The notes under the pieces: model-generated | Database searches by the model: none | What the model was told of the DNA's origin: nothing | The model's input: only the letters and a program-made list of their open reading frames with translations | In this document: piece after piece, positions 54,586-62,557 of the stretch | Position numbering within the stretch: position 1 is the stretch's first letter | How the letters are laid out: every line of letters begins with the position of its first letter | DNA from: Candidatus Avedoeria danica | GTDB lineage: Bacteria > Chloroflexota > Anaerolineae > Epilineales > Epilineaceae | NCBI GenBank assembly: GCA_016703025.1 | Contig: JADJCV010000004.1 | Location: 2,421,501 to 2,485,500 of the forward strand | Length of the DNA stretch: 64,000 nucleotides | Direction: 5' to 3' | Position numbers and translations under genes: made by a program

Positions 54586-56504
54586 CGGCCCCGCGTCGCC
54601 GCTCGAACCCCACGGCCATCGCGATGACCGCCGCCGCCCTGCTCGCGGCGGCGACCGCCTGCCGCGCGGAGGCGCCGACGCCTGCCGCAGAGCCGGCGGT
54701 CCGCGAGGCGGGGCCGGGCACGGCGGCGCCGACATCGGCCGCCACAACACCAGCCATGCCGTCCGCCCAGCAAGGCCTGACCGGCGAAGAGATCCGGACG
54801 CTCTACCACCTCGACCAGGGCGGCGAGCTCTTCCCGCTGGCCTGGCTGCTGGCGCTCGAGGACGAGGACGGCCGGCCGTTCGTCGAGACGCTCGACCGAT
54901 ATGGCTTCCTGCCCGACCCGAACGGGCCGCACGGCCTGCCCGTGGGCATGACGGTCAGCCACGAAGCCAGCCAGCTGACGGTCATTCCGATGGTCGGGAT
55001 GACGTGCGCGGCCTGCCACGTCGGCGAGTGGCACCGCGACGGCCAGGCGGTGCGCGTGATCGGCGGGCCGAACCTGGCGGATCAGAAGGGCTTCTTCACT
55101 GCGTTGGCGAAGGCGGCCGAGCGCTCGGTGGAGCACCCGGCCCGGCTCTACGAGGACCTCCAGCAGCAGGCGCGCGACGAGACGCTCTCTGCCGCGCTGA
55201 TCGAGCGCCACCCCGAGGCCCACAAGGTGCTGACGCAGTGCACGACGCTCGAGAAGATCGGCGCCGCGGGCGCGTTCGGCCGGCAGCTCCGCGCGCACCT
55301 CGACCGGCTGCACGGCGCCGAGGCCGACGACGTGGACGCGCTGCCGAACTATGCGAACGCGCCGACGGCCGAGCCCGTCGACCGCGGCGACACCGCGGCG
55401 CTCGTGAAGGCCGACGACGGCGGCGCCGAGCTGGGCGACGGCTGCCCGCTCGAGGACGAGGCGACGCGCGCCGTGGCCGTCCACCAGATGATCGACCACT
55501 TCATGGAGACAATGCGCCTGATCGAGGGCCGCATCCTGTTCCTGCAGAGGATCGTCCTCCTCGTCCACCTGCCCCAGACCGACTTCGGCCCCGGCCGCGC
55601 CGACGACTGGGACGTCGCCCGCGCGCAGCTGTTCGACGAGCGCTGGGCGCTGCCGCTCACCTCCCCGCTCAGCTTCCCGCCGACGTGGAACCTGGACGAC
55701 ATCCCGTGGCTGCACTACGACAACAACACGAACTCGATCATGCAGCGCAACTACGGCCAGGCGTTCGGCACGGGCGCGCCGTTCGAACTGAAGGCGTACG
55801 GCAGCACCGTCGACCCGCGCCAGCTCCGGCTGGCCGAGGACCTGGCGCGCGAGATCACGCCGCCCGAGTGGCCCGCCGACGTGTTCGGGCCGATCGACGC
55901 GGACTTGGCGGCCAAGGGCGAGCCGATCTTCCGCGCGACGTGCGCCACGTGCCACGAGGGCGACGGGCCGGGCTCGTCGCCGGGCGACAAACAGTACGCG
56001 CTCGACGTCATCGGAACCGATCCGGAGCGCCTCACGACGTTCGGCACGCCGCTGGACGGCCAGCCGTTCGCCGACGTCTTCCCGCCGGCGCTCGACCAGT
56101 TCATGGACTGGTCGATGGCCAACGAGGGGATCGACGAGGCCGATGCCAAGCGGCTCATCGGCCCCGCGCCGGAGTGGCGCGAGACGAACAAGTACGGCAC
56201 CCGCGCCCTCCACGGCAGCTGGGCCACGGCGCCCTACCTCCACAACGGCAGCGTGCCGACGCTCTACGACCTGCTGAGGCCCGCCGCCGAGCGGCCGATG
56301 TCGTTCCCGATCGGCAGCCGGGAGTACGACGTCGTCAAGCTCGGGCTGACGATCGAGGGCGTGGACGGGTGGATGTTCAACGTCGCGAAGGACGGGGCGC
56401 CGATCGCCGGCAACTCGAACGCGGGGCATGAGGGGGCGGCGTTTGGGACGGAGTTGAGCGAGGAGGAGCGGATGGCGTTGTTGGAGTTCCTCAAGGGGTA
56501 CTGA
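54582..56504 (+). CDS. Di-haem cytochrome c lipoprotein (RoxA / di-haem peroxidase-like)
   Basis: 640 residues from a GTG at 54582, overlapping the patatin stop; GGGAGG lies upstream. The N-terminus has a hydrophobic stretch ending LLAAATAC, a lipobox with Cys27, and a Pro/Thr linker, so it is likely anchored outside the membrane. Two haem c sites are visible: CAACH (142-146) and CATCH (454-458). The C-terminal part has APYLHNGSVPTLYDLLRPAA, the hallmark of the RoxA/RoxB and di-haem peroxidase group. These enzymes carry out peroxidase or oxygenase chemistry on the outside of the cell; the substrate is unknown. Tight coupling to a membrane phospholipase is unusual and hints at shared lipid or polymer chemistry. 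Confidence 0.85.
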   Translation: MTAPRRRSNPTAIAMTAAALLAAATACRAEAPTPAAEPAVREAGPGTAAPTSAATTPAMPSAQQGLTGEEIRTLYHLDQGGELFPLAWLLALEDEDGRPFVETLDRYGFLPDPNGPHGLPVGMTVSHEASQLTVIPMVGMTCAACHVGEWHRDGQAVRVIGGPNLADQKGFFTALAKAAERSVEHPARLYEDLQQQARDETLSAALIERHPEAHKVLTQCTTLEKIGAAGAFGRQLRAHLDRLHGAEADDVDALPNYANAPTAEPVDRGDTAALVKADDGGAELGDGCPLEDEATRAVAVHQMIDHFMETMRLIEGRILFLQRIVLLVHLPQTDFGPGRADDWDVARAQLFDERWALPLTSPLSFPPTWNLDDIPWLHYDNNTNSIMQRNYGQAFGTGAPFELKAYGSTVDPRQLRLAEDLAREITPPEWPADVFGPIDADLAAKGEPIFRATCATCHEGDGPGSSPGDKQYALDVIGTDPERLTTFGTPLDGQPFADVFPPALDQFMDWSMANEGIDEADAKRLIGPAPEWRETNKYGTRALHGSWATAPYLHNGSVPTLYDLLRPAAERPMSFPIGSREYDVVKLGLTIEGVDGWMFNVAKDGAPIAGNSNAGHEGAAFGTELSEEERMALLEFLKGY

Positions 56505-56600
56505 TCCGCGGGAGTGTCAGCGGCAATTCCTTGGTCTGCCCCACAGAATCAGGATGGGGTAAGTTGACCTGTCCGTGTCCGCGAGTCGAGGCGTCAGCCC

Positions 56601-56975
56601 TCACCCGCCCCGATATGCCGCCCATGCCAGCATCGCCCAGCCGGCGATGAACAGCAGCCCGCCGATGGGCGTGACCGCCCCCAACCAGCGCTGCCCGGTC
56701 AGGGCAAGCAGATACAGGCTTCCGGAGAAGACGAGGGTCCCGCCCAGGAACAGCCAGCCGGCGGTTTGCGCCGTCTGCGCCTGTGGCCAGCGGTCGACCG
56801 CCCAGGCCGCGGCGATCAGGGCGAGCGCGTGGTACATGTGATAGCGGGCGCCGGTCTCGAACGTCGCCAGGAGTTCCGTGCTGACCCGATCGCGCAGGCC
56901 ATGCGCCCCGAAGGCGCCAACGAGGACGGCGAGCATGGCGGAGAGGCTGCCGAGGAGGAAGAAGGTGCGGGGCAT
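56601..56975 (-). CDS. DUF423 (YgdD-like) small membrane protein
   Basis: 124 residues from the ATG at 56975. Four membrane segments: FFLLGSLSAMLAVLVGAFGA then HGL (the family signature GAFGAHGL), MYHALALIAAAWAV, GWLFLGGTLVFSGSLYLLAL, and GAVTPIGGLLFIAGWAMLAW. The family is widespread and of unknown function. Its 3' end faces the cytochrome gene across a 96-bp gap in which only a weak CCCCA/TGGGG hairpin was seen. Confidence 0.9.
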   Translation of the reverse strand: MPRTFFLLGSLSAMLAVLVGAFGAHGLRDRVSTELLATFETGARYHMYHALALIAAAWAVDRWPQAQTAQTAGWLFLGGTLVFSGSLYLLALTGQRWLGAVTPIGGLLFIAGWAMLAWAAYRGG

Positions 56976-57169
56976 GGTCGTCCTCAAGTCAACGGGTGAG
57001 CGCGGTGGGTGGTCGCTCCGATGAACCCAGCACGCGAGGGGTCGCCGACCAAGTGTCCAGGACCGGCCCGGTCGTCGCAACATCACGAGGCCTGAACTGC
57101 AATCGCCGGTTTGGATGCGAGGTCGTGTCATGCCACGACCCCACCGAGCATCGCCGGATTGCGGCCGTA

Positions 57170-57223
57170 GCCGGCTTCAGCCGGCGTCGTTATTGTAGCT
57201 CGGCGATTCATCGCCGGGCGATC
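57170..57223 (+). repeat. REP element (distant copy) upstream of cyclase gene
   Basis: Two hairpins: GCCGGCTTCAGCCGGC (57170-57185), a 14-nt linker GTCGTTATTGTAGC, then a second stem with loop TTCA (57200-57217), ending GCGATC. The same layout flanks the transposase at 61.4-61.9 kb. The second stem differs in sequence there but keeps its pairing. The rest of the 391-bp gap 56976-57366 holds a GGTCGTG/CACGACC hairpin (57121-57140) and no gene. Confidence 0.8.
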
Positions 57224-57366
57224 GGTCGGCGGCTTGTTTACCGGCCGGCAAACCCTGACATGTCGCCCATGATGCGCCGCGACTGTTGTCCCTTGCCTTC
57301 ACCTGCATTGAAGTGTACCGTGCCGCCAGTCGCCGTTGCCTCCCGCGTCCGCGCCAACCCACGCCC

Positions 57367-60300
57367 ATGACCTGCCCAACCTGCCACCACGACAACCCCG
57401 CCGGCGCCCGCTTCTGCTCGATGTGCGGCTGCGCGCTGGCCCCCCGCTGCCCGTCGTGCGGCGCCGAGGCCGCTGTCGGCGCGCGGTTCTGCGGCGCGTG
57501 CGGCACCGCGCTCGCCGGCTCACCGTCGCCCGGCGGCGACGCCGCTCCGCCGAGCGCGACCGGTGGCCCGGTCGCCCCCGCGCCGCGCCCGCCCGCCCCG
57601 CGCACGTCGCCGGCTGCGCCATCCGCTTCCGCCCCGACCGCCAGCGCGGCCGAGCTGCGCCAGCTCACCGTCCTGTTCTGCGACCTCGTCGGTTCGACGG
57701 CGCTGTCCGAGCAGCTCGACCCTGAGGCGCTGCGCGACGTCCTGCGCGACTACCAGTCCGTCGCCGGCCGCGTCGTGGCGCGCTACGAGGGCCACCTGGC
57801 CAAGTACCTCGGCGACGGGCTGCTGGCCTATTTCGGCTACCCGACGGCGCACGAGGACGACGCCCAGCGCGCGGTCCGCGCCGGCTTGGCGATCCTCGAG
57901 GGCCTCGACCCGCTGCGCGAGCGGATGCTGCGCGAGCACGGGGCGGAGCTGCACGCCCGCATCGGCATCCACACCGGCCCGGTGGTGGCCGGCGACATGG
58001 GCGCCGACGACGCGCACGAGTCCAAGGCCGTCGTCGGCCGGACGCCCAACCTGGCGGCGCGGCTGCAGGAGCGCGCGGCGCACGACACCGTCATCATCAG
58101 CGCCGACACGTTCCGGTTGGTGCAGGGCTACTTCGAGACCGTTCCGCTCGGCAGCCACGCCCTCAAGGGCATCGCCGAGCCGGTGGACCTCTTCCACGTC
58201 CGCAGCGAGAGCGGCGCGCGCAACCGCCTGGAGGCGGCCGCGGCCGGCGAGCGGACGCCGATGGTCGGCCGCGAGCCCGAGATCGGCTTGCTTGCCGGGC
58301 GCTGGGATGCCGTCCTCGACGGGCAGGGCCAGGCGGTGCTCGTCGTCGGCGAGGCCGGGATCGGCAAGTCGCGGATCGTCCAGGCCATCAAGGAAGTCGT
58401 CGCCGCCGATCCCTCGGCCTGGCTGACGGAGTGCTTCTGCTCGCCGTACCACACGCAGAGCGCACTGTACCCCGTCATCGACCTCTTCACCCGCGTGATC
58501 TTCGGCTTCGGGCGCGGTGACGACGCCGCCGTCCGCCTGACGAAGATCGAGGGCTTCATCGCCCAATACGGACTCGCCCCCGAGCCGAACGTGCCGCTTC
58601 TGGCCGACCTGCTGTCCGTCGGCTACGACGGCCGGTACCCGCCGCTGGCGGTCGCGCCCGAGCGGCACAAGCAGCTCACGCTGCAGCTGATGGTCGATCT
58701 GCTCCTCCGGCGCGCCGCCGTCCAACCGCTCCTGCTCGTGCACGAGGACCTCCACTGGGCCGACCCGACGACGCTCGAGATGCTCGAGATGCTCGTCGGC
58801 GCGGCCGCCGACGCGCGGATCATGCTGCTCATGACGTCGCGCCCCGGTCACGACATCGCCGTCGCGCGCCGGTCCGAGGTGGCCCAGCTCACGCTCAGCC
58901 GCCTGAGCGACGGCCAGACGTCGCGCGTCGCGGCCCGGATCAGCGGCGGGCTTGAGCTGCCGGCCGAGGTCATGGCGCAGATCGTGGCCAAGACGGACGG
59001 GGTGCCGCTCTACATCGAAGAGCTGACGAAGATGGTCATCGAGGCCGGCCTCGTCGTGGAGAAGGGCGGCCGCTACGTGGCGGTCGGGCCGATCGGCGCG
59101 CTGGCGATCCCGGCCACACTCCAGGACTCGCTCGTCGCCCGTCTCGACCGCCTGTCGACCGAGAAGCTGATCGCCCAGGTGGGGGCGACGATCGGGCGCG
59201 ACTTCAGCTACGACGTCATCGCCGCCGCCGCGCCGTGCGACACGCCGACGCTGCACGCCGGCCTGGAGCGCCTCGTCGGGGCGCAGCTCGTCTTCCAGCG
59301 CGGCACGCCGCCGGACGCGCGTTACGTCTTCAAGCACGCGTTGGTGCAGGACGCCGCGTACGGCTCGATGCTCACGGGCGTTCGCCGCCAGCACCACGCC
59401 CGCATCGCGGACGCCTACATCGAGCGCTTTCCCGAGGTCGCCGAGACGCAGCCCGAACTCGTGGCCCATCACCTCACGGAGGCGGGCGATCCGGTGCACG
59501 CGATGAGCTACTGGCAGCAGGCCGGCATGCGCGCCCTCGCCCGAGCGGCGGCGCGTGAGGCCGTGGCGCACCTGAACAAGGCGCTGGAGGAACTGGCGAA
59601 GTGGCCTGCGGGCACCGAGCACACGGCGCACGACCTGGCGCTGAACGCCGCCCTCGGGCAGGCGTACCTGATCTTCGAGGGGTACTCGTCGCCCAACGTC
59701 GAGCGCCACCTGTCCATCGCCCGCGATCTGTGCGAGCAGCTCGGCCACCCGCCGGTGACCGGCCCGGTCACGTGGGGCCTGTGGGCGTGCTACCTGGTGC
59801 GGGGTGATTACGCCCGGACGCGGACGCTGTCCGACGAGTTCCGGGCGGCGTGCGAACGCGTCGGCGACGACGACGGGCTCGTCGAGGCCTACATGATGTC
59901 CGGCATCGACCGCTACTACGTGGGCGAAGCCGAGGGTGCGTCGGAGTTCTTCGAGCGCTGCGCCGAAGCGTACGACCCGGCACGGCACAGCGGCCGGATC
60001 CTGGAGTACGGCAACGACTCCGGCATGGCCGGGCGGGCCTATCACAGCCTGCTGCTGTGGTGGCAGGGCCGGCCCATCGAGGCGCTGCGGGTATGCGAGG
60101 AAGGGCTGGCGATGGCGCGCGCCGTCGGCCACCCCTACATGATCGGCTTCAACCTCACCTTCGCCGCCCGCCTACACCAGATGCGCCACGACCTGCCGTC
60201 GCTCTTCGCGGCCGCCGACGAGTGCATCGCCATCGCCGTCGAGCGCGGCTTCCCGATCTGGGAAGGCTACTGCCGCATCGTCCGCGGCTGGGCGCGCGTC

Positions 60301-60822
60301 GTGCAAGGCGACGCCGACGAGGGCCTGGCCGAGCTGGGCGCCGGCGTCGACATCTGGCGCGCGATCGGCGCGCGCCTCTGGCTCCCGTACTTCCTCGGCC
60401 TCCTGGCCGACGCCTGCCGCTTGGCCGGCCGCTTCGACGATGGGCTCGCCGCCGTGGCCGAGGCGCAGGCCGTGGCCGCGGCAACGGGGGAGCGGATCGA
60501 CGACGCGCGGCTGCTGGAGTTGCGGGGGGCGTTGCGGGTGGCGAAGGGTGGGGGCGAGGGGGATGTCGACGGCGGCGAGATCGCGGCCGGCGAGGTGGAT
60601 CTGCGTGATGCGTTGGCGATGGCGCAGGCCATGGGGGCGGTGAGTTGGGGGCTGCAGGCGGCGCGGTCGTTGGCGGGGCATTTGGGGGCGACGGGGCGGG
60701 GGGGGGAGGGGGCGGCGGTGCTTGGGGCGGCGCTTGGGGCGTATGGGGAGGGGGGGGACGAGGTGGATCAGGTGGGGGGGAGGGCGGAGTTGGGGGTACT
60801 CGTTGGCGTCGAGGCGGGATGA
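57367..60822 (+). CDS. Zinc-ribbon / class III nucleotide cyclase / AAA ATPase / TPR regulator
   Basis: 1,151 residues from the ATG at 57367 (MTCPTCHHDNPAGARFCSMC). Two zinc ribbons (four CxxC pairs, residues 3-45) come first, then a Pro/Ala linker. The class III cyclase domain follows at about 95-270: TVLFCDLVGSTALSEQLDP and AKYLGDGLLAYFGYP with the metal-binding Asp pair, and IGIHTGPVVAGDMG. The STAND/AAA ATPase at about 300-640 has Walker A VVGEAGIGKSRIV (near 329) and Walker B LLLVHEDLHWADPTT. The remaining 480 residues are TPR-like helices. Such proteins couple ligand or partner sensing by the TPR part to cAMP or cGMP synthesis. The gene's last 150 bp is extremely G-rich, so the exact C-terminus is uncertain. 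Confidence 0.9.
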   Translation: MTCPTCHHDNPAGARFCSMCGCALAPRCPSCGAEAAVGARFCGACGTALAGSPSPGGDAAPPSATGGPVAPAPRPPAPRTSPAAPSASAPTASAAELRQLTVLFCDLVGSTALSEQLDPEALRDVLRDYQSVAGRVVARYEGHLAKYLGDGLLAYFGYPTAHEDDAQRAVRAGLAILEGLDPLRERMLREHGAELHARIGIHTGPVVAGDMGADDAHESKAVVGRTPNLAARLQERAAHDTVIISADTFRLVQGYFETVPLGSHALKGIAEPVDLFHVRSESGARNRLEAAAAGERTPMVGREPEIGLLAGRWDAVLDGQGQAVLVVGEAGIGKSRIVQAIKEVVAADPSAWLTECFCSPYHTQSALYPVIDLFTRVIFGFGRGDDAAVRLTKIEGFIAQYGLAPEPNVPLLADLLSVGYDGRYPPLAVAPERHKQLTLQLMVDLLLRRAAVQPLLLVHEDLHWADPTTLEMLEMLVGAAADARIMLLMTSRPGHDIAVARRSEVAQLTLSRLSDGQTSRVAARISGGLELPAEVMAQIVAKTDGVPLYIEELTKMVIEAGLVVEKGGRYVAVGPIGALAIPATLQDSLVARLDRLSTEKLIAQVGATIGRDFSYDVIAAAAPCDTPTLHAGLERLVGAQLVFQRGTPPDARYVFKHALVQDAAYGSMLTGVRRQHHARIADAYIERFPEVAETQPELVAHHLTEAGDPVHAMSYWQQAGMRALARAAAREAVAHLNKALEELAKWPAGTEHTAHDLALNAALGQAYLIFEGYSSPNVERHLSIARDLCEQLGHPPVTGPVTWGLWACYLVRGDYARTRTLSDEFRAACERVGDDDGLVEAYMMSGIDRYYVGEAEGASEFFERCAEAYDPARHSGRILEYGNDSGMAGRAYHSLLLWWQGRPIEALRVCEEGLAMARAVGHPYMIGFNLTFAARLHQMRHDLPSLFAAADECIAIAVERGFPIWEGYCRIVRGWARVVQGDADEGLAELGAGVDIWRAIGARLWLPYFLGLLADACRLAGRFDDGLAAVAEAQAVAAATGERIDDARLLELRGALRVAKGGGEGDVDGGEIAAGEVDLRDALAMAQAMGAVSWGLQAARSLAGHLGATGRGGEGAAVLGAALGAYGEGGDEVDQVGGRAELGVLVGVEAG
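60646..60800 (+). other. Dense G-tract region, possible G-quadruplex cluster
   Basis: The coding strand carries more than ten runs of four or more G, separated by short spacers, within about 150 bp at the end of the cyclase gene. Several sets satisfy the four-run G-quadruplex pattern. It may stall polymerase or mark a sequencing problem zone. Confidence 0.5.
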
Positions 60823-60960
60823 CTCCAGGCGGCAGATCGAAACCTGACCATGTCGTTCCCTTAATGCCGGCGGTATGGCAACCGCATGCATCCGAGCCTG
60901 ATGCGCGCCGTTCGTTCGAACGCGACGACGTCCTTATTCAAAACATGGAGGGAGTGTGCG

Positions 60961-61329
60961 ATGGCCGAGACGACTGCCATTCTGGCCTGGACTCTTGTCG
61001 CCGAGTGCCCGATTCCGGGCGATGTCAATGACCTCCTGGTGCCCGGCGAAGAGGCGATTGCCGCGTACAAGACGTTCCGCGATACCGCGATCTTCACCAA
61101 CAAGCGTCTGATCGTGCGCGACGCTCAGGGCTTCTCGGGCAAGAAGGTTGAAATCTACTCCTTGCCGTACTCTTCTATCTTGATGTGGTCATCCGAGAAC
61201 AGCCACGGCCTGCTGAACTTCAACTCGGAGATCGAACTCTGGACGAAGGCGGGCCACATCAAGGTCAACCTGAGCAAGGGCATCGACATCCGCCGCTTGG
61301 ATAAGCTGATCGCGGAGTCGTTGCTCTAG
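60961..61329 (+). CDS. Bacterial PH-domain protein
   Basis: 122 residues from the ATG at 60961 (GGAGGG about 7 nt upstream; longer in-frame starts lack a site). The pattern LLVPGEEAIAAYKTFRDTAI followed by FTNKRLIVRD, KKVEIYSLPYSSILMWSSE, the IELWTKAGHIKVNLSKG strand pair and a closing helix (IRRLDKLIAESLL) matches the short bacterial PH family (bPH_1, YvbH-like). Function unknown; perhaps a membrane or protein docking module. It lies between the cyclase gene and a REP/transposase unit and has lower GC codon use than its neighbours. Confidence 0.8.
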   Translation: MAETTAILAWTLVAECPIPGDVNDLLVPGEEAIAAYKTFRDTAIFTNKRLIVRDAQGFSGKKVEIYSLPYSSILMWSSENSHGLLNFNSEIELWTKAGHIKVNLSKGIDIRRLDKLIAESLL

Positions 61330-61341
61330 ATTCGTCCCAGC

Positions 61342-61395
61342 GATCGCCCGGCCGTGAACGGCCGGGCTACAGTAGCGACGCCGGCTGAAGCCGGC
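61342..61395 (-). repeat. REP element on the 3' side of the transposase
   Basis: Read on the minus strand: GCCGGCTTCAGCCGGC (61395-61380), linker GTCGCTACTGTAGC, hairpin CCGGCCG-TTCA-CGGCCGG (61365-61348), then GCGATC. It is the inverted partner of 61884-61937. Confidence 0.8.
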
Positions 61396-61414
61396 TAACA
61401 GACATGAGAACAGC

Positions 61415-61825
61415 CTACGTCAAGCGTTCCAGATCGCGGATTACGGTGCCATTCGCGTGGTGTTCGACCTGACGGGCGATGTAGTCGATGACGGTGGGGA
61501 GGCGGCTGTTGTGGACAGTGAACGCTCCGTACTCGGACTGCCACGCGAACAACGGGTCATGCGACTCGTGCACTTTGCGTGAGCTGACGCCCTTCAGTTG
61601 ACCAACGAACGTCGATACGGCAATCGTCGGCGGCAGCGTAACGGCCATATGCACATGGTCCGGCATGCCGCCGATCGCGTGGACCATCGCCCCGAGTCCG
61701 ATGCCCTTGGTGCGCAAGATCTCGTAGACGGTCGGTTGCAGCGTCGGTGTGAGAAGTGGGCGCCGCTCGCTCGTGGCCCAGACCAGATGGTAGTGAAGGC
61801 TGCAATACGGCATCGCGACGTCCAT
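61415..61825 (-). CDS. REP-associated tyrosine transposase (IS200/IS605-like Y1 family)
   Basis: About 136 residues; the start is the ATG at 61825 or 61813 (MPYCSLHYHLVW). It is a single-strand HUH endonuclease. The HUH motif is HVH in GGMPDHVHMAV, the nucleophile Tyr lies in VIDYIARQVEHH, and HYHLVWATSERRP is the usual N-terminus. The length is normal for TnpA/RAYT. It is bracketed 20-60 bp away by inverted REP elements, one further copy of which is 4 kb off, and no TnpB is present. This is the layout of a domesticated REP-associated transposase that moves or maintains REPs rather than of a full insertion sequence. Confidence 0.9.
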   Translation of the reverse strand: MDVAMPYCSLHYHLVWATSERRPLLTPTLQPTVYEILRTKGIGLGAMVHAIGGMPDHVHMAVTLPPTIAVSTFVGQLKGVSSRKVHESHDPLFAWQSEYGAFTVHNSRLPTVIDYIARQVEHHANGTVIRDLERLT

Positions 61826-61883
61826 CAACGACGGCTGGGTGGCGGCACAGTGGACACACTGCCATTGCCTTCGCGGCCTACTA

Positions 61884-61937
61884 GCCGGCTTCAGCCGGCG
61901 TCGTTATTGTAGCCCGGCCGTTCACGGCCGGGTGATC
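61884..61937 (+). repeat. REP element on the 5' side of the transposase
   Basis: GCCGGCTTCAGCCGGC (61884-61899), linker GTCGTTATTGTAGC, hairpin CCGGCCG-TTCA-CGGCCGG (61914-61931), then GTGATC. The linker is identical to that of the copy at 57170. Confidence 0.85.
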
Positions 61938-62023
61938 ACCGGCCAGCGACCGCTCCTCCACCATCCGTCCCGTGCCCCCGACTACAGAGGCACGGCGGAC
62001 GACGCCAGTGGCGTGTCAGCCCC

Positions 62024-62497
62024 CTATCGCCGGTCAGCCCCCGTCAGCTCCCCGATCCGCTCGTCTTGCATCCAGATCGCGTCCACAAGCTCGAACGCGA
62101 CCGGTGCCAACGGCGTCCCGATCACCTCGTCGCGCCGCAACGCCCGACCCACGAGGTCGCTCTCCGCCACTGGCCGCGTGCCCGCATCGATCACCATGAA
62201 CCAGGGTCCGTCGTCCATCACGCGGAACTCGAGCGCTACGGCGAACCGATCCGCATTGCTGGCATCATCGCCCCACCGCCCGACGATGAGGTCAAAGTTG
62301 GCGCCGTGCCGCTCGACCTCGCCGAGCGTCCACCGCACAAAGTACGAGGCCTCAGCCGCTTCGCCGCGCGATATCGTTCCCCATACGCTCCGCGTGGTAC
62401 CCCCACAGCATTCGCACGGACCGAAGTCCTTGCTACCCATCGGTTCGATGCTCAGATCACCCATAGGTCGTTTGCCCAGCCCTTCCTCGCTTCGCAC
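62024..62497 (-). CDS. Hypothetical protein with Cys-rich N-terminal motif
   Basis: Up to 157 residues; no ribosome site fixes the start, and ATGs at 62497 and 62464 are both possible. Not recognised. It has CECCGGTTRSVWG near the N-terminus, which could bind a metal. It continues NFDLIVGRWGDDASNADRFA, ALEFRVMDDGPWFMVIDA, LVGRALRRDEVIGTPLAP and FELVDAIW. The composition is that of a real globular protein rather than a shadow frame. No signal peptide or membrane segment. It is co-directional with, and 60 bp downstream of, the PQQ-type dehydrogenase, so it may share its transcript. Confidence 0.65.
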   Translation of the reverse strand: MRSEEGLGKRPMGDLSIEPMGSKDFGPCECCGGTTRSVWGTISRGEAAEASYFVRWTLGEVERHGANFDLIVGRWGDDASNADRFAVALEFRVMDDGPWFMVIDAGTRPVAESDLVGRALRRDEVIGTPLAPVAFELVDAIWMQDERIGELTGADRR

Positions 62498-62557
62498 GTG
62501 CGTGCGGAGCGCGATTTCGGGGCGCTGACGCGATCGTTCGAGGCGGGGGTCGCCCAG

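Noticed and set aside
3132..56575. Similarity between 3155-3175 (TTGATCTGTCCGTG) and 56562-56577 (TTGACCTGTCCGTG) as a further repeat family
   Set aside because: Only about 14 of 16 bases agree and flanking sequence differs; too short to call from two copies.
61415..61937. Complete IS200/IS605 insertion sequence
   Set aside because: There is no TnpB, and the flanks are REP-type double hairpins also found 4 kb away without a transposase, which fits a REP-associated enzyme better.
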